Shown here: one piece after another, positions 41,848-52,850 of the stretch
How the letters are laid out: each line of letters begins with the position of its first letter
Numbering within the stretch: the stretch's first letter is position 1
NCBI GenBank assembly: GCA_026122225.1
Contig: JANEZZ010001867.1
Span: 124,001-188,000, forward strand
DNA length: 64,000 bases
Source of the DNA: Heloderma charlesbogerti
Taxonomy: Eukaryota; Chordata; Lepidosauria; Squamata; Helodermatidae
Direction of reading: 5' to 3'
The notes under the pieces: generated by a model
Seen by the model: only the letters and a program-made list of their open reading frames with translations
The model's database searches: none
Told to the model about the DNA's origin: nothing
Made by a program: the position numbers and the translations under genes

Positions 41848-42749
41848 TAGGGATGTCAGAGAATTTTGCCACGAATCTCGGGGAGGCCGAATGCCAGCTC
41901 ATTCGGCCCCCCAAAATCAGTGGCGAAATGGTCTGCCACCCCCCCATCCACCACGGGACGGGACTTACCTTGGGCGAAACTTCCTGGCGGCGGTGGCAGC
42001 TCCGGTGGCGGTGCGGCGGCGGTGCGGCAGCGGACCGGCTGCTGCCACTGCCATTTCCAGTAAAAAAACACAAAAAACAAAAAAAGGGATAGGCTACGTA
42101 AAGATTTACGTAGCCTATCACGGCTAGATTTTTTAAAAATACCGTGATAGGCTACGTAAATGTTTACGTAGCCTATCACGGCTGAGTAAAAAAACCAACA
42201 ACAACCGCGTGTACGCAAATGGCAGCGCCCATGGGCGCCGCCATTTGCGTTCCTTATTTTGGCACGTCTAGTCTACATAAACATTTACGTAGACTACGGC
42301 GAAAATAAGGGGAACGCAAATAGCATAGTGTCTACGCTATTTGCGTTCCCCTTATTTTCGCTGTAGTCTATGTAAATGTTTATGTAGACAAGACGTGACA
42401 AAATAAGGAATGCAAATGGCGGCGCCCATGGGCGCCGCCATTTGCATACGTGCGGTTTTTGGTTTTTTGTTTTACTCAGCCGTGATAGGCTACGTAAACA
42501 TTTACGTAGCCAATCACGGCTGACTGCAGGGACGCCAATGGCGGCGGCTACAGCCGCTGCCATTTGCAGACCCGGCCGGCCAGGATTCGCGGCGGGAGGG
42601 AATGGGTGCCTCCCCCCCAACCAGAATTTCAGGGGGGAGGGACAGGGCACCTCCCCCCCCAGCCAGAAGTTTGGGGGGAGGGACGGAGTGCCTCCCCCCC
42701 ACCTCGAATCACATTTCGTTAAAAGGTAAGTGACTTTCATACATCCCTA
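41848..42749 (-). mobile_element. hairpin-array hAT MITE, B-to-A, 902 bp
   Basis: TAGGGATGTCAGAGAATTTT at 41848 and CATCCCTA ending at 42749, with perfect duplications TCTATTTT (41840-41847 and 42750-42757). Same subfamily as 12865 and 15094 (GGCGCCCATGGGCGCC cores at both sides of a central TCTACGCTATT hairpin). Mini-exon on the minus strand from ATG 42054 to donor 41969: 28 codons plus 2 nt, open. It lacks the second half of the GGTC palindrome. Confidence 0.93.
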
Positions 42750-44065
42750 TCTATTTTAAATAAATGGTGCATCTTTTCCTGCTCAGGTAGAATATGTCTT
42801 TCCATTAGAAGTAAGCTAAAGGATATGCAACACGTGAGGGAGATAACTATCCACCCTGGCTACATCACTCTTCTATCAACTGCGGGAATCTGCAAGAAAC
42901 CTGTACATCGTATGTAGTTTGTGTAATAGGCTTCCTCTATTGCTGGTGGATATTAGTTCGGCTTGTGTGGGAAAGGCTGGTCTACACATGCATTTCCATT
43001 AGTTAATTACTTTCGCTGTACAACTGAGGACTCGCTTCTCATTGTGTGGTCTCCAATGAAAAGCACTGTGCTGGAGGTTAGTGGCTGGACCACCTGGGAA
43101 CCCTAAGTACTTTTCATGTGTCACCTTGAGCTCCATAGTGGAGGAAATGCAGGGATGAAATGCAATAAAAAAGTAGTCAGAACTTTTAATTATCTGATGC
43201 CACCTCCTGATGGGTGAAAATTTGGTTTTAATTCATTTTTGATAAGAATTTACCAATGTTCTTTATATTCAGGAGAAAGAGAATTTGAACTTTGAATGTG
43301 GGAGAAAGTGAAATGGACAGATTCACTCATCCCCAGCCATAGGAAGCTGCAGCTCTTCTTCTCTGTGGGTAGAGGCCTCCCCAAGGCTGTGGCAGAAAGC
43401 CCCATCATCATCATCATTGTTCTGACATCTCTTCTCTGAGAGCCAGGAATGGGGTATGCCGATGGAATCCTTGGATCCTCAGGAACCTGTGCCCCTCATT
43501 CCCCAACATGTCCCAAACTAGGGAAGGAACTAGTTTAGCCCTTGGTGTCAATGGGAGGAGAATGAAGGGAAAAACACTGACATTGCGAAGGGAAATGTTA
43601 CACAACCACCCCAACCTTCCACTTTGGCTGGTGTGAGCCATCCAGGCTTAGAAAGTGATAATTCCTCTACCATGGATTCTTGTCCCTGTCAGATTATCCT
43701 ATAACACACACTTTTGAAGGGGCCAATCTACACTGTGCCTGCCATCGCAATGAATTCGGTGTCCTGTTGGGTTAAACACTCTCACATTAAAATGTGATTA
43801 TCCACACTCACCCATTTCCCCTGTTGTGGTGCTTCATCAAATGCACGAGCTCGGTTCATACTCGAGTGCTGTGCTGTTTTTCTGCTCTTAAAGACGGAGG
43901 CTCTCATTGGAGGATCAGAAACTCTTCCTGTTTCTGCTGATTCCATGCCCACCATGCTCACAGCTCTTGACGGCCCAATGTTGTCTTCCGGCTACTGATT
44001 GCATAGCTTCCTCAGCACTCAATGTTTCCTCAGCAACAAGCAAAGGGCTGAATGTGTGCACACTT
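42750..44065. other. No recognisable feature
   Basis: The longest repeat-poor stretch in the right half. No exon-like frame or regulatory motif that I can support; an ATCATCATCATCATTG-like tract occurs near 43405. Confidence 0.4.
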
Positions 44066-44190
44066 GTCTGATCTCGGAAGCTAAGCAGGGTCGGCCCTGG
44101 TCAGTAGTTGGATGGGTGACCGCCTGGGAATCAGGCTTCCTGCACTGAGCAGGGGGTTGTTCTAGCCCTTCAAATGAGACTAAGTTTTAT
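44066..44190 (+). mobile_element. 5S-rRNA-headed SINE with CR1-like tail
   Basis: GTCTGATCTCGGAAGCTAAG, CAGGGTCGGCCCTGGTCAGT, TTGGATGGGTGACCGCCTGG match 5S rRNA over its internal promoter (A, intermediate and C box area), then GCACTGAGCAGGGGGTTG begins the CR1-like tail, cut short. Same join as the antisense copy at 28418-28561. Confidence 0.8.
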
Positions 44191-44526
44191 CCCCTCCTAT
44201 CTCCCGCTTCAGATTTTGTTTTTTAATTAAGGTGTTATTTTCGAAGAATCGTGGCTTCTCTGTGATCTTTTTTTTTTTCTAATTCAGGCATGATCTTTGA
44301 AGATTCGAAGATTTGACGCTTCAAAAGAAGAACATCAGAAGAAGAAAAATATTTGTGGTACTGTTATTGAAACAAAGTTTTATCATATGATGATGTAAAA
44401 TAAAAGAGACTAATTGCCATTTTAAAATTTCCTGAGGACACACCTGAGATGAACACACCTCAGGAGCCTCAACTAGATATCTTCTCACTGCTAAGCACAA
44501 CACACAAACCAGACACCCCTGGCTGC
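44191..44526. other. No recognisable feature
   Basis: AT-rich intergenic sequence with short T and A runs. Nothing supported. Confidence 0.4.
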
Positions 44527-45003
44527 TGGGGATGTACAAAACTCACTTACCTTTCCTCTGTCCCTCCCCGCAGAATTCTCGACGGGGGGGAGGCGATCTG
44601 GTCCTCCCCCCCAGAATCCTCGACGGATGGCTCTCTCCATGGCCAGGCCACAGAGCAGCCAGCCAGGGCCGTCCGCTGCCAGGTTTCCGGCGGTGGATGG
44701 CCTGGTGTGGATGCAAATGGCAGCCGCCGTAGCCGCCGCCATTTGCGTCCAACCAGACAACCATGAGAGGCTACATAAGAATTTACATAGCCTATCACAG
44801 CTAACCTGGAAAAAAAAACCATGCAGAGTACGCAAATGGTGGTGGCTACGGCAGCCGCCATTTGCGTTCCCTATTTTTCGCCAATTTATCTTATGTAAAT
44901 ATTTATGTAAGATAAAAGGGCAGAAAAAAAGGGGAACTCAAATAGCATAGTTGACGCTATTTGCGTTCCTTTATTTTTCGCCGTTCTAGCCTATGTAAAT
45001 ATT
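44527..45003 (+). mobile_element. hairpin-array hAT MITE, A-side fragment
   Basis: Starts TGGGGATGTACAAAACTCAC (first base changed from the usual TAGGG) with the A donor complement ACTTACC. Runs through GGGGGGAGGCGATCTGG, GCAAATGGCAGCC and TACATAAGAATTTACATAGC blocks, then stops in the middle of a hairpin at about 45003 where Penelope-like sequence starts. No B end or duplication for this copy. Confidence 0.75.
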
Positions 45004-45203
45004 TACTTATGTAAAGGGTCTCAACATCCAGGGTAGCTAGGATGGTTTTTTCTGGGAGATTGCAAATGGAAGGCAGGAAGTCAGTGGTCACCCATAAGTA
45101 ACTTGGAGTATTGGTGGCAGATGGTCTGAGAATGGAGTCCATATAACTTGATACCAAAACTGTGATTGTGTTGTACCAGTGCCCAAAATGATTGGGCAAC
45201 CAG
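45004..45203 (-). pseudogene. Penelope-like element reverse transcriptase fragment
   Basis: Minus-strand translation reads SSYMDSILRPSATNTPSYLW, then VTTDFLPSICNLPEKTILAT, then LDVETLY. The order (conserved P-S-Y-x-x-x-T-T-D-F-L followed by L-x-T-x-D-V-x-x-L-Y) is that of the Penelope-like retroelement RT, including the first catalytic aspartate block. Under 70 codons remain; both borders coincide with hAT pieces. Its frame is still open, but no more of the element is present. Confidence 0.7.
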
Positions 45204-45748
45204 TAGGGATGGCGGAGAATTCTGCCACAGATTCCAGTGAGAATTCTGCCACAGATTCCAACGGCCTCCTGCCCCCCCCGCCCCCTGCGGAATCCCCCCA
45301 GGATGGCACTTACCTGGGGTGGATTTGGCGGTGGCTGCGGCAGCGGCGGTGGCAGCTGGTCTCCTGGCTGGCTGTGGCAGGGCTGCTGCCACCGCCATTG
45401 CCATCCTTGGACTGTGATAGGCTACATAAGAATTTACGTAGCCTATCACGGCTAACCTGAAGAAAAAGAAAAAACACGCAGTGTACACAAATGGCGGCGG
45501 CTACAGCGGCAGCCATTTGCGTTCCCTATTTTTCACCATTTCATCTTACATAAATATTTACGTAAGATAAATCAGCGAAAAATAGGGAACACAAATGGTG
45601 GGTGCCATAGCCGCCGCCATTTGCATATGCTGTGTGTTTTTTCTTCTTCTTCAGGTTAGCTGTGATAGGCTATGTAAATTTTTATGTAGCCTATCACGGT
45701 CCAAGGACAGCAATGGTGGCAGCAGCAGCCCTGCTGCAGCCGGCCAGG
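45204..45748 (-). mobile_element. hairpin-array hAT MITE, B-side fragment
   Basis: TAGGGATGGCGGAGAATTCT at 45204 is a B end with a local duplication of CAGATTCCA(GTGAGAATTCTGCCA) inside. Donor complement CACTTACCTGGGG near 45312 is intact. Hairpins are ATAGGCTACATAAGAATTTA and TCTTACATAAATATTTACGT types, shared with the 44527 fragment. The right part is cut by the next B-start copy at 45749 and no A end is found. Confidence 0.75.
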
Positions 45749-46115
45749 TAGGGATGTCAGAGAATTCCGCCACAGATCTGGGTGAGGCTGAATGACAGTG
45801 CATTCGCTCCCCCAAAATCTGTGGCAGAACAGCCTGCCACCTCCTGCCCCCTCACGGATCCTCCCTGGGATGAGACTTACCTGGGACGGATATTCCGGGT
45901 GGTGGCGGCTCTGGCAGTGGCTGCGGGAGCGGTGGCTGCGGTGGCTGGTCATCTGACCGGCTGCCGCCACCGCCATTTGCAGTCTTGTCTTTTGGGTTTT
46001 TTTTTTTTTTACAAAGATGTGATAGGCTATGTAAAGACTTACGTAGCCTATCACATCCCGGTTAAAAAAAAAAAAAAAAGCCGCCATTTGCGTTCCTTAT
46101 TTTTTGCTGTCTTAG

Positions 46116-46780
46116 TAGGGATGGCGGAGAATTTCTCCCCGAAACTTCGGGGGGCCGAGCACCAATGTGTTCGGCCCCCTGAACAAGTTTTGGGGAGAAA
46201 TTCTCCACACCCCCCTGCACCCTGCACCCCCCCCCGGGACGGAACTTACCTTTGCCGAATGTCCCTCCCGGCGGCGGGTCCGGACGGCGGTTCGGTGGGT
46301 GTTCGTGCGGGGCGGGAGCAGCAGCCGGTCTTTAGACCGGCTGCCGCCACCGCCATTCCAATCAAAGAAAAAAAACCAAAAATGCTATTGGCGTTGCCCT
46401 TAGTTTCGTCGTAGTCTACGTAAATCTTTACGTAGACTACAGCAACCAAATAAGGAACGCGAATGGCGGCTCCCTATGGGGGCCGCCATTAGCGTACGCG
46501 CTTTTTTTTTTTTTAAGTCACCCGTGATAGGCTACGTGACGATTAATGTAGCCTATCATGGCTGACTTTGCAGATCTAGCCGTGATAGGCTACGTTAATC
46601 GTCACGTAGCCTATCACAGGGGAGTTTTTTTTTTAAAAAAAAAAACAACTTTGGAGTTCGCGGCTGGGCGAGGCGGGAAGCCTCCCCCCCGGCCTGAACT
46701 TCGCGGGGGGAGCAGCGAAGTGCCTCCCCCCCACCGCGAACAAGCTTCGACGACAGGTAAGTGACTTTTGTCCACCCCTA
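46116..46780 (-). mobile_element. hairpin-array hAT MITE nested in 45749-47043, B-to-A, 665 bp
   Basis: TAGGGATGGCGGAGAATTTC at 46116 and CACCCCTA ending at 46780. Flanks TGTCTTAG and CGTCTTAA match at 6 of 8. It shows an internal deletion: the B arm joins directly to CTATTGGCGTTGCCC. Mini-exon on the minus strand ATG 46356 to donor 46250, 107 nt, open, ending R-D-I-R-Q. A-end donor ACAG/GTAAGTGAC intact. Confidence 0.88.
46250..46356 (-). other. Putative mini-exon, 107 nt, open
   Basis: Minus strand, start context GGAATGG. Reads MAVAAAGLKTGCCSRPARTP then TEPPSGPAAGRDIRQ, then AG/GTAAGTTCC. It differs from the 35306-35412 exon at only a few codons, and the length is the same. Confidence 0.45.
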
Positions 46781-47058
46781 CGTCTTAATCTACGCAAATA
46801 TTTACAGAGACTATTATGGCAAAAATAAAGGGGAACACAAATAGCATAGTGGGTGCTATTTGCGTCCCCTTTTGATTTACCGTTTTAGCCCACATAAATA
46901 TTTACGTAGGCTAAAACGGCAAATCAAAAAGGGGTGCAAATAGCACCCACTACGCTATTTGCGTTCCCCTTTATTTTCACCGTAATAGTCTCCGTAAATA
47001 TTTACGTAGACTAAGACTGCGAAAAATAAGGAACGCAAATGGCAATTTTCTCCTGTAA

Positions 47059-49586
47059 ATTACTATTTTCTCCTGTAATTTACCGGAAACATGGAAAACA
47101 GCATATATATCATTAATACATAAAGAAGGGCAGGATTCTACCTTGACAAAAAACTGTAGACCCATCTCATTATTAAACAATGACTATAAGATATTTGCAA
47201 CAATTTTGGCAGAAAGACTCAAGGAAATATTGCAGGAGTTTGCATATGAGGACCAAAGTGGTTCCCTACCAAGGAGACAGATGAGAGATAATGTAAGAAC
47301 GGTCTTGAATGTAGTGGAATATTTGGAAAAACACCCAGAAAAACAAGCAGCTCTGATCTTTTTAGATGCAGAGAAAGCATTTGATAATCTCAACTGGAAA
47401 TTTTTAATTAAGACTTTAGAAGAATTGGACTTTGAGGAAAACTTTATAAAATGGGTGAAATTGGTATATACCCATCAAAAGGCTTAAATAATTATAAATG
47501 GTGGCTTGACCAAACCTTGTGAGATACAAAGTGGAACAAGACAAGGTTGCCCATTGTCACCGATACTGTTTATATTGGTTTTAGAATTATTGAACAGAGA
47601 TATAAGACAAGATGTTCGAATTACAGGAATAAAGATTAAAAAGGAGAAATGTAAACTGAGGGATTTTGCAGATGATTTGGTGTTCATGTTGGAAGAACCT
47701 TTAAAAGGAAATGAAATTTTAATGAAAAAATTAAAAGAATTTGGAGCAGTGGCAGGGTTCAAAGTTAATAAACAGAAAACAAATTTTTTTAACAAAGAAT
47801 ATGAATGTTCAAGATAAAAAAGTTGATGGATAAGACTGGCTTCCAAATTGAAAAGAAAGTAAAATATTTGGGAGTCTTTTTGACAAATATGAATTGTATG
47901 CTTTTTCAAAATAACTATGTTAAAGCATGGAATGAAATTAAACAAGACCTATCAAAATAGGAAAAATTACAGCTATCACTTTTGGGAAGAATTGCAATGA
48001 TTAAAATGAATGTATTACCTAGAATGTTATTTTTGTTTCAAATGATACCCATTATTACATCAGATTTACCTTTTAAGCAGTGGCAGAGAGATATAACGAA
48101 GTTCATATAGCAAGGAAAAAAACCAAGAGTTAAAATAAAAAATTTACAAGATGCAACAGAAAGAGGTGGCTTGGGATTACCAGATTTTAAAACCTATTTT
48201 TCTGCCTGCAGCTTGATGTGGAAGGAATGGGTGACACTGAAAAATAGAAGACTTTTAGAACTAGAAGTACATGAATTGAGATATGGGTGGCATGGTTATT
48301 TGTGGTATGATAAAATAAAAGTGAATGTAGATTTTAATAATCAATATATAAAACGGGCTGTATTAAGGATTTGGAATAAATATAAATTAAGGTTTTATAA
48401 AAAAACATTATGTTAGATATCATCACAAGAAGCAATGCATAGAAGAGAATTTGATAGCACGCTTAAATGGATAAGATATAATGATTTACTGGAATGATCA
48501 CAAGGGGAATATAATTTCAAATCAAGGGGAAACGTATTGGAAGAAGGTCATGTTTGCCAATGGTTTTCATATTTGCAAATTAAAGAAAGGTTTAAAATAG
48601 ATGAGAAAAATGGTGGATTTGAACAAACAGAATCTGAGTTTGAAACAGCACTGTGTACAAATGATGAACATGTTATTGCTAAACTGGATAAATTACTGTT
48701 CAGGTATGAGACAGAGAATGAGCAAGTAAAAGATTCTATGATAAAATGGGCACAAAATGTTGATCATAACATATCAATGGAAGAGTAGGAAAGTATGTGG
48801 GGAAAAGAGCTAAAATTTAATTTGTGTACAAGTCTTAAAGATAATTTTTATAAGATGATGTATAGTTGGTATATGTCACCTTTCAAATTGTCTAAAATGT
48901 ATAAGAGTGTTTCTGGAAAATGTTGGAAATGTGATCAGGATGGAACATTTTATCATTTATGGTGGACTTGTAAAAAAACTAAAATATTTTGGAAACGAAT
49001 ACAGTCTTTAGCTCAAAGAACATTAAAGACTACTATAGAATTAAGGCCAGAAACTTTTTTATTGGGACTAACAGATAAACACGTAAAAGAGAAGGGGGAA
49101 CCCTCTTTCTCTACAAGACCACAGCTGCAAGGTTATTGTATGCACAAAAGTGGAAGAATGAAACAATACCAACTGTGAGCGAGTGGATCATGAAAACGAT
49201 GGAGCTGGCAGAGATGGCAAAACTTACTATTATAATTAAAGAAGGATCAACAACTAAGTTTATGTTAGATTGGAAACCTTTTATAGAATTTGTACAAGAA
49301 ATGGAGAAAAATGATATTTATGTATGTGATTTTGAACTTTGAGATAGTTAGTTCTCCTTGTTAAAAATTAGGAGAGAAATGAGATAATGTCTGTGAATTC
49401 AGTGTATGACATACAACTAAGATAAGAAGTAGAGAATAATAATAAGCATTTGTTGTGTAAGGGGAGCCAAATGTAGATATCCTAATCTTAAGAGATATTT
49501 CAGTATATGTGTATTGTGTGTTTATGTTGTTGGGGGGAATTTGGTTGTTTTTTCTCTTTATAAAAAATAAAATTATTATATCAAGA
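47059..49586 (+). mobile_element. L1-type LINE, 5'-truncated, inactive
   Basis: Flanked by a perfect 15-base duplication AATTTTCTCCTGTAA (47044-47058 and 49587-49601). It encodes the RT of L1: NCRPISLLNNDYKIFATILA, AALIFLDAEKAFDNLNWKFL, SGTRQGCPLSPILFILVLEL, with the catalytic FADD at 47665-47676, and near the 3' end the L1 cysteine motif CWKCDQDGTFYHLWWTC (from 48921). Stops or frameshifts (for example after 47484 and 47814) break the frame, and the endonuclease and ORF1 are absent. It is markedly AT-rich next to the GC-rich hAT copies. It ends TAAAAAATAAAATTATTATA with no long pure A tail. Confidence 0.9.
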
Positions 49587-49601
49587 AATTTTCTCCTGTA
49601 A

Positions 49602-49721
49602 TTACAGGGAAAGAGAATGCAGCAAAAATAGAAGATTAATTAAAAGAATTGCAGTTGCCAAAGCTGGTGTTATGAATTTGGCTAACAGGATAACGGGTTG
49701 AGCTTCTAACATTGTTATGAC
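49602..49721. other. Spacer after the L1 target site
   Basis: Short ordinary sequence; the L1 target continues ATTACAGGGAAAGAGAATGC. Nothing else supported. Confidence 0.4.
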
Positions 49722-50521
49722 TAGGAGTGCTCGAAAGTCACTTACCTCGTCTCGCAGCTTGCTTCGTGGTGGGGGGGAGGCGCGTCGCTTCTTCTCCTGA
49801 AATTCTGGCCAGGGGGGAGGCACCTCGCCTCGCCCGGCAGCGAAATAAAAAGTTTTTTAAAAAATGCCCCTGTGATAGGCTACGTGACGATTTACATAGC
49901 CTATCACGGCTAGATCTGCAAAGTCAGCCGTGATAGGCTACGTTAATTGTCACGTAGCCTATCACAGGTGACTTTGAAAAAAAAAAGCGCGTACGCAAAT
50001 GGCGGCCCCCATAGGGAGCCGCCATTGGCGTTCCTTATTTGGTTACTGTAGTCTACGTAAAGATTTACGTAGACTACGGTGAAAATAAGGGCAACGCAAA
50101 TAGCGTTCCCAAAATAAGGAATGCAAATGGCAGCACCCATGGGCACCGCCATTTGTGTATGCACTTTTTTTTTTTTTTCAAAGTCAGCCGTGATAGGCTA
50201 CGTAAAGATGTACGTAGTGTATCACGGTGTTTTTTGAAAATCTAGCTGTGATAGGCTATGTAAATCTTTATGTAGCCTATCACGTTTTTTTTTTTTTACC
50301 TTCCCGGCAGAAGAACTTTCGCGGCTGGAGAGGCGGGGTGCTCCCCCCCAGCCAGAATTTCGGCAGGGAGGGATGGGCGCCTCCCCCCAGCCAGAATTTC
50401 GGCGGGGAGGGATGGGGTGCCTCCCCACCCACCAAGAATTTCAGGGGGAGAAACGGAGCGCCTCCCCCCCACCGCAAAGCAAGCTGCGGGACCAGGTAAG
50501 GGACTTTTGTCCATCCCTAGT
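49722..50521. mobile_element. hairpin-array hAT element with two A ends, 800 bp
   Basis: TAGGAGTGCTCGAAAGTCAC at 49722 and GTCCATCCCTA ending at 50521; both ends are the A type (CACTTACCTCGTCTCGCAGC facing GCTGCGGGACCAGGTAAG). Flanks GTTATGAC and GTACAAAC do not form a good duplication. The two A arms are of different subfamilies (right arm has three stacked CAGCCAGAATTTCGG blocks), so it may be a recombinant and not a true foldback. Confidence 0.75.
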
Positions 50522-52075
50522 ACAAACCCCCCAATTTCTGGTCCGGGGGGGTCCATAGTGGGGCCATCTGTGCCGCTCAGGGCCCCTCGAAATCCTCCGG
50601 AGCTGTTTCTCATCTGGGACAATTTGCAGAGCAGCTCTCTGGCTCCTTATACAAGGCAATATACGCTAATAGTGGCTGCCATTAGCCTATGGCTGGGCAA
50701 AAAATGCAGACACAAATGGTATATTGGACACCACTTGGGGCTGTAAAGCACTGATTTCAACCTAAATGCAGCTGTAAACGGCTGCAATTAGGTCAAAGTC
50801 AGTGCTTTACAGCTGCAAGTGGTGTCCAATATGCCATTTGTGTCTGCATTTTTCCCTGTGATAGGCTAGTGTATTTAAGAAAAAAAACAGATGTAATAGT
50901 GTATTGGATGCCACTTGCAGCTGTAAAGCCCGACTTTGACCTAATTGCAGCCCTTTATGGCTGTATTTAGGTAAAAATTGATGCTTTACGGCCACAAGTG
51001 GCATACAATATGCCATTTGTGTCTGTATTTTTCCTAGCGATAGGCTAATGGCAGCTGCCATTAGCATACTGCCTTGTATAGGGAGCCGGAGAACTGCTCC
51101 GCACAAAATCCTCCATAGCTGGAGGTAAGTGGTGCCATTCCACCATGGAATCCAGAGGTCAGTTTCTTTGGAATCCAGCCTCATTTGAGTCCACGGCGGA
51201 ATTCTCTGCCATCTAGGGAGTCCATCAACGGATCTCGGTGAGGCCGAATGCCAGCGCATTCGGGCCCCCGAAATCCATCGCAGAACGAAGCCCCCACCCC
51301 CCCACCCCACGAAAGGCACATGGGATGAAGTCCGCTGCCCCCACCCCATGAAAGGCGCCCAAAATGGAGCACTTACCTGCTCCCGTCCGCGCTGCTTTGT
51401 GAATGGCGGCCGTCCTGTGGCCGCCATTCGCTTCCTCCTCTTCAAGCCGTGATAGGCTACGTAAATACTTATGTAGCCTATCACGACTAATGCAGGGATG
51501 CCATTTGCATCCCTGCAGAAGCTGTGATAGGCTACGTAAGTATTTACATAGCCTATCACGGCGGGGAGGGGGACCCCAGCGTACGCAAATGGCGGTGGCT
51601 ACCACCATTTGCATACGCTAGTTTTTTTTTTCCCCTGCCGTGATAGGCTACGTAAATACTTACGTAGCCTATCATGGCAGGGGGGGGGAACCCAGCATAC
51701 ACAAATGGCGGTAGCCGCCACCATTTGTGTACGCTGGGGTTTTTCCCCCTGCCATGATAGGCTACGTAAATATTTATGTAGCCTATCACGGGTCAATACA
51801 GGGACGCAAATGGCGGCAGCTATGACAGCCACAATTTGCATCCCTGCAGGGCTGCCCAGCAGCTGGATGTCCGGCTGTGGGCATCCGGAGCTGACCGGTG
51901 GCTCCATGGCTTGGCCACAGAGCAGAGCCAGCTGGGCAGGATTCTGGGGGGAGAGATGGAGTGCCTCTCCCCCCATCGAGGATTCCTGGGGGATGGACGG
52001 AGCGCCTCCCCCCCACTGCGGATGCCCCTCAGCGGAGCAAGGTAAGGGATTCGTACATCCCTACTGCCATCCCTT
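50522..52075 (+). mobile_element. hairpin-array hAT MITE, divergent outer copy with unusual hairpins
   Basis: The B end, with GAATTCTCTGCCATC at 51199-51213, is split by a complete nested copy and finished by CCTT at 52072-52075. The A tip is not recognisable. Its hairpins are unlike the rest: GTGCTTTACAGCTGCAAGTG then GTGTCCAATATGCCATTTGT face their complements (50720-50860), and a second diverged pair follows (50900-51030). B donor GGAG/GTAAGTGG near 51124. Confidence 0.65.
51214..52063 (-). mobile_element. hairpin-array hAT MITE nested in 50522-52075, B-to-A, 850 bp
   Basis: Begins TAGGGAGTCCATCAACGGAT (terminus altered) and ends CATCCCTA at 52063, yet perfect duplications CTGCCATC (51206-51213 and 52064-52071) prove the borders. 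Interior is the GCGTACGCAAATGGCGGT type. Minus-strand peptide near the donor (I-H-K-A-A-R-T-G-A-G-K) matches the 8248 copy, so these two form one subfamily with a different B arm. A tip donor is CAAG/GTAAGGG. Confidence 0.9.
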
Positions 52076-52272
52076 CGCCCAACTAGCACTGAGTGAGGAC
52101 ATATTCTTATCAGCAGGTGTACACCATGAGATGTCAAAACAGTACTTTTCCTCCTCTTAATAGGCATCTGAGCATGCTCCGTTCTTCTGATCATCTCATT
52201 CATACACTCTGCCAGGTCACTGTGCCTTGAACAAGCTCTGTGATGCCACTTGTAAAGACAGCCACATTTCCC

Positions 52273-52850
52273 TAGGGATGGCGGAGAATTCCACCATGGA
52301 TTTCAGTGAGGCCCCCGAAACCCATGGTGGAATGGCCTCCCACCCCCTGCCACCCCGCAGAATCCCCCCAGAACGAAACTTACCTGGGGCAGTGGCGGCT
52401 CCGGTGGCGCCAGCTGGTCTTTCGGCCAGGCTGCTGCGGGCACAAATGGCGGCCGCCATAGCAGCCACCATTTGCGTCCTGCCAGGCTGCCATGCTAGGC
52501 TATGTAAGTATTTATGTAGCCTATCACAGCAAAGAGCAGCGGCGCAAACGGTGTAGTGGCCGCCGTTTGTGTTCCCCCTCTTTACCATGATAGGCTACAT
52601 AAATACTTACATAGCCTATCACGGGAGACTGGAATGACTCAAATGGCCCCCACTACAGCGGCCGCCATTTGCGTCTGCAGCAGCCCGGCCGCAGCTGGAA
52701 CTCTGGCTGTGGACAGCCCTGGCTGGCAGCTCTGCGGAGCCACCATGGAGCAAAGCCAGCCAGGGAGGATTCTGGGGGGAGGGACGGAGCGCCTCCCCCC
52801 CCACCGCAAATCACACCTGTGAAAAGGTAAGTGACTTCAATACATCCCTA
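52273..52850 (-). mobile_element. hairpin-array hAT MITE, B-to-A, 578 bp
   Basis: TAGGGATGGCGGAGAATTCC at 52273 and CATCCCTA ending at 52850; flanks CATTTCCC and CATTTCCA match at 7 of 8. The B arm has lost the CCGAATGC palindrome. Donor complements: AACTTACCTGGGG near 52379 and AAAAG/GTAAGTGAC near 52827. Confidence 0.92.

Larger units (their letters stand above)
45749..47043 (-). mobile_element. hairpin-array hAT MITE, B-side copy carrying a nested copy, A end lost
   Basis: TAGGGATGTCAGAGAATTCC at 45749. Interrupted by the complete copy 46116-46780, then resumes at 46781 (CGTCTTAATCTACGCAAATA) and stops at about 47043, where the L1 target sequence begins. Mini-exon on the minus strand: ATG 45976 to donor 45881, 32 codons, open (MAVAAAGQMTSHRSH...EYPSQ), phase 0. 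Confidence 0.8.

Noticed and set aside
44066..44142. 5S rRNA gene
   Set aside because: Only part of 5S is present, it is diverged, and it is joined to a CR1-like tail in two places, so it is a SINE head.
50807..51559. 250-codon minus-strand frame
   Set aside because: It crosses the border between two nested hAT copies (51214) and consists of hairpin-derived peptide. No gene-like composition independent of the repeats.
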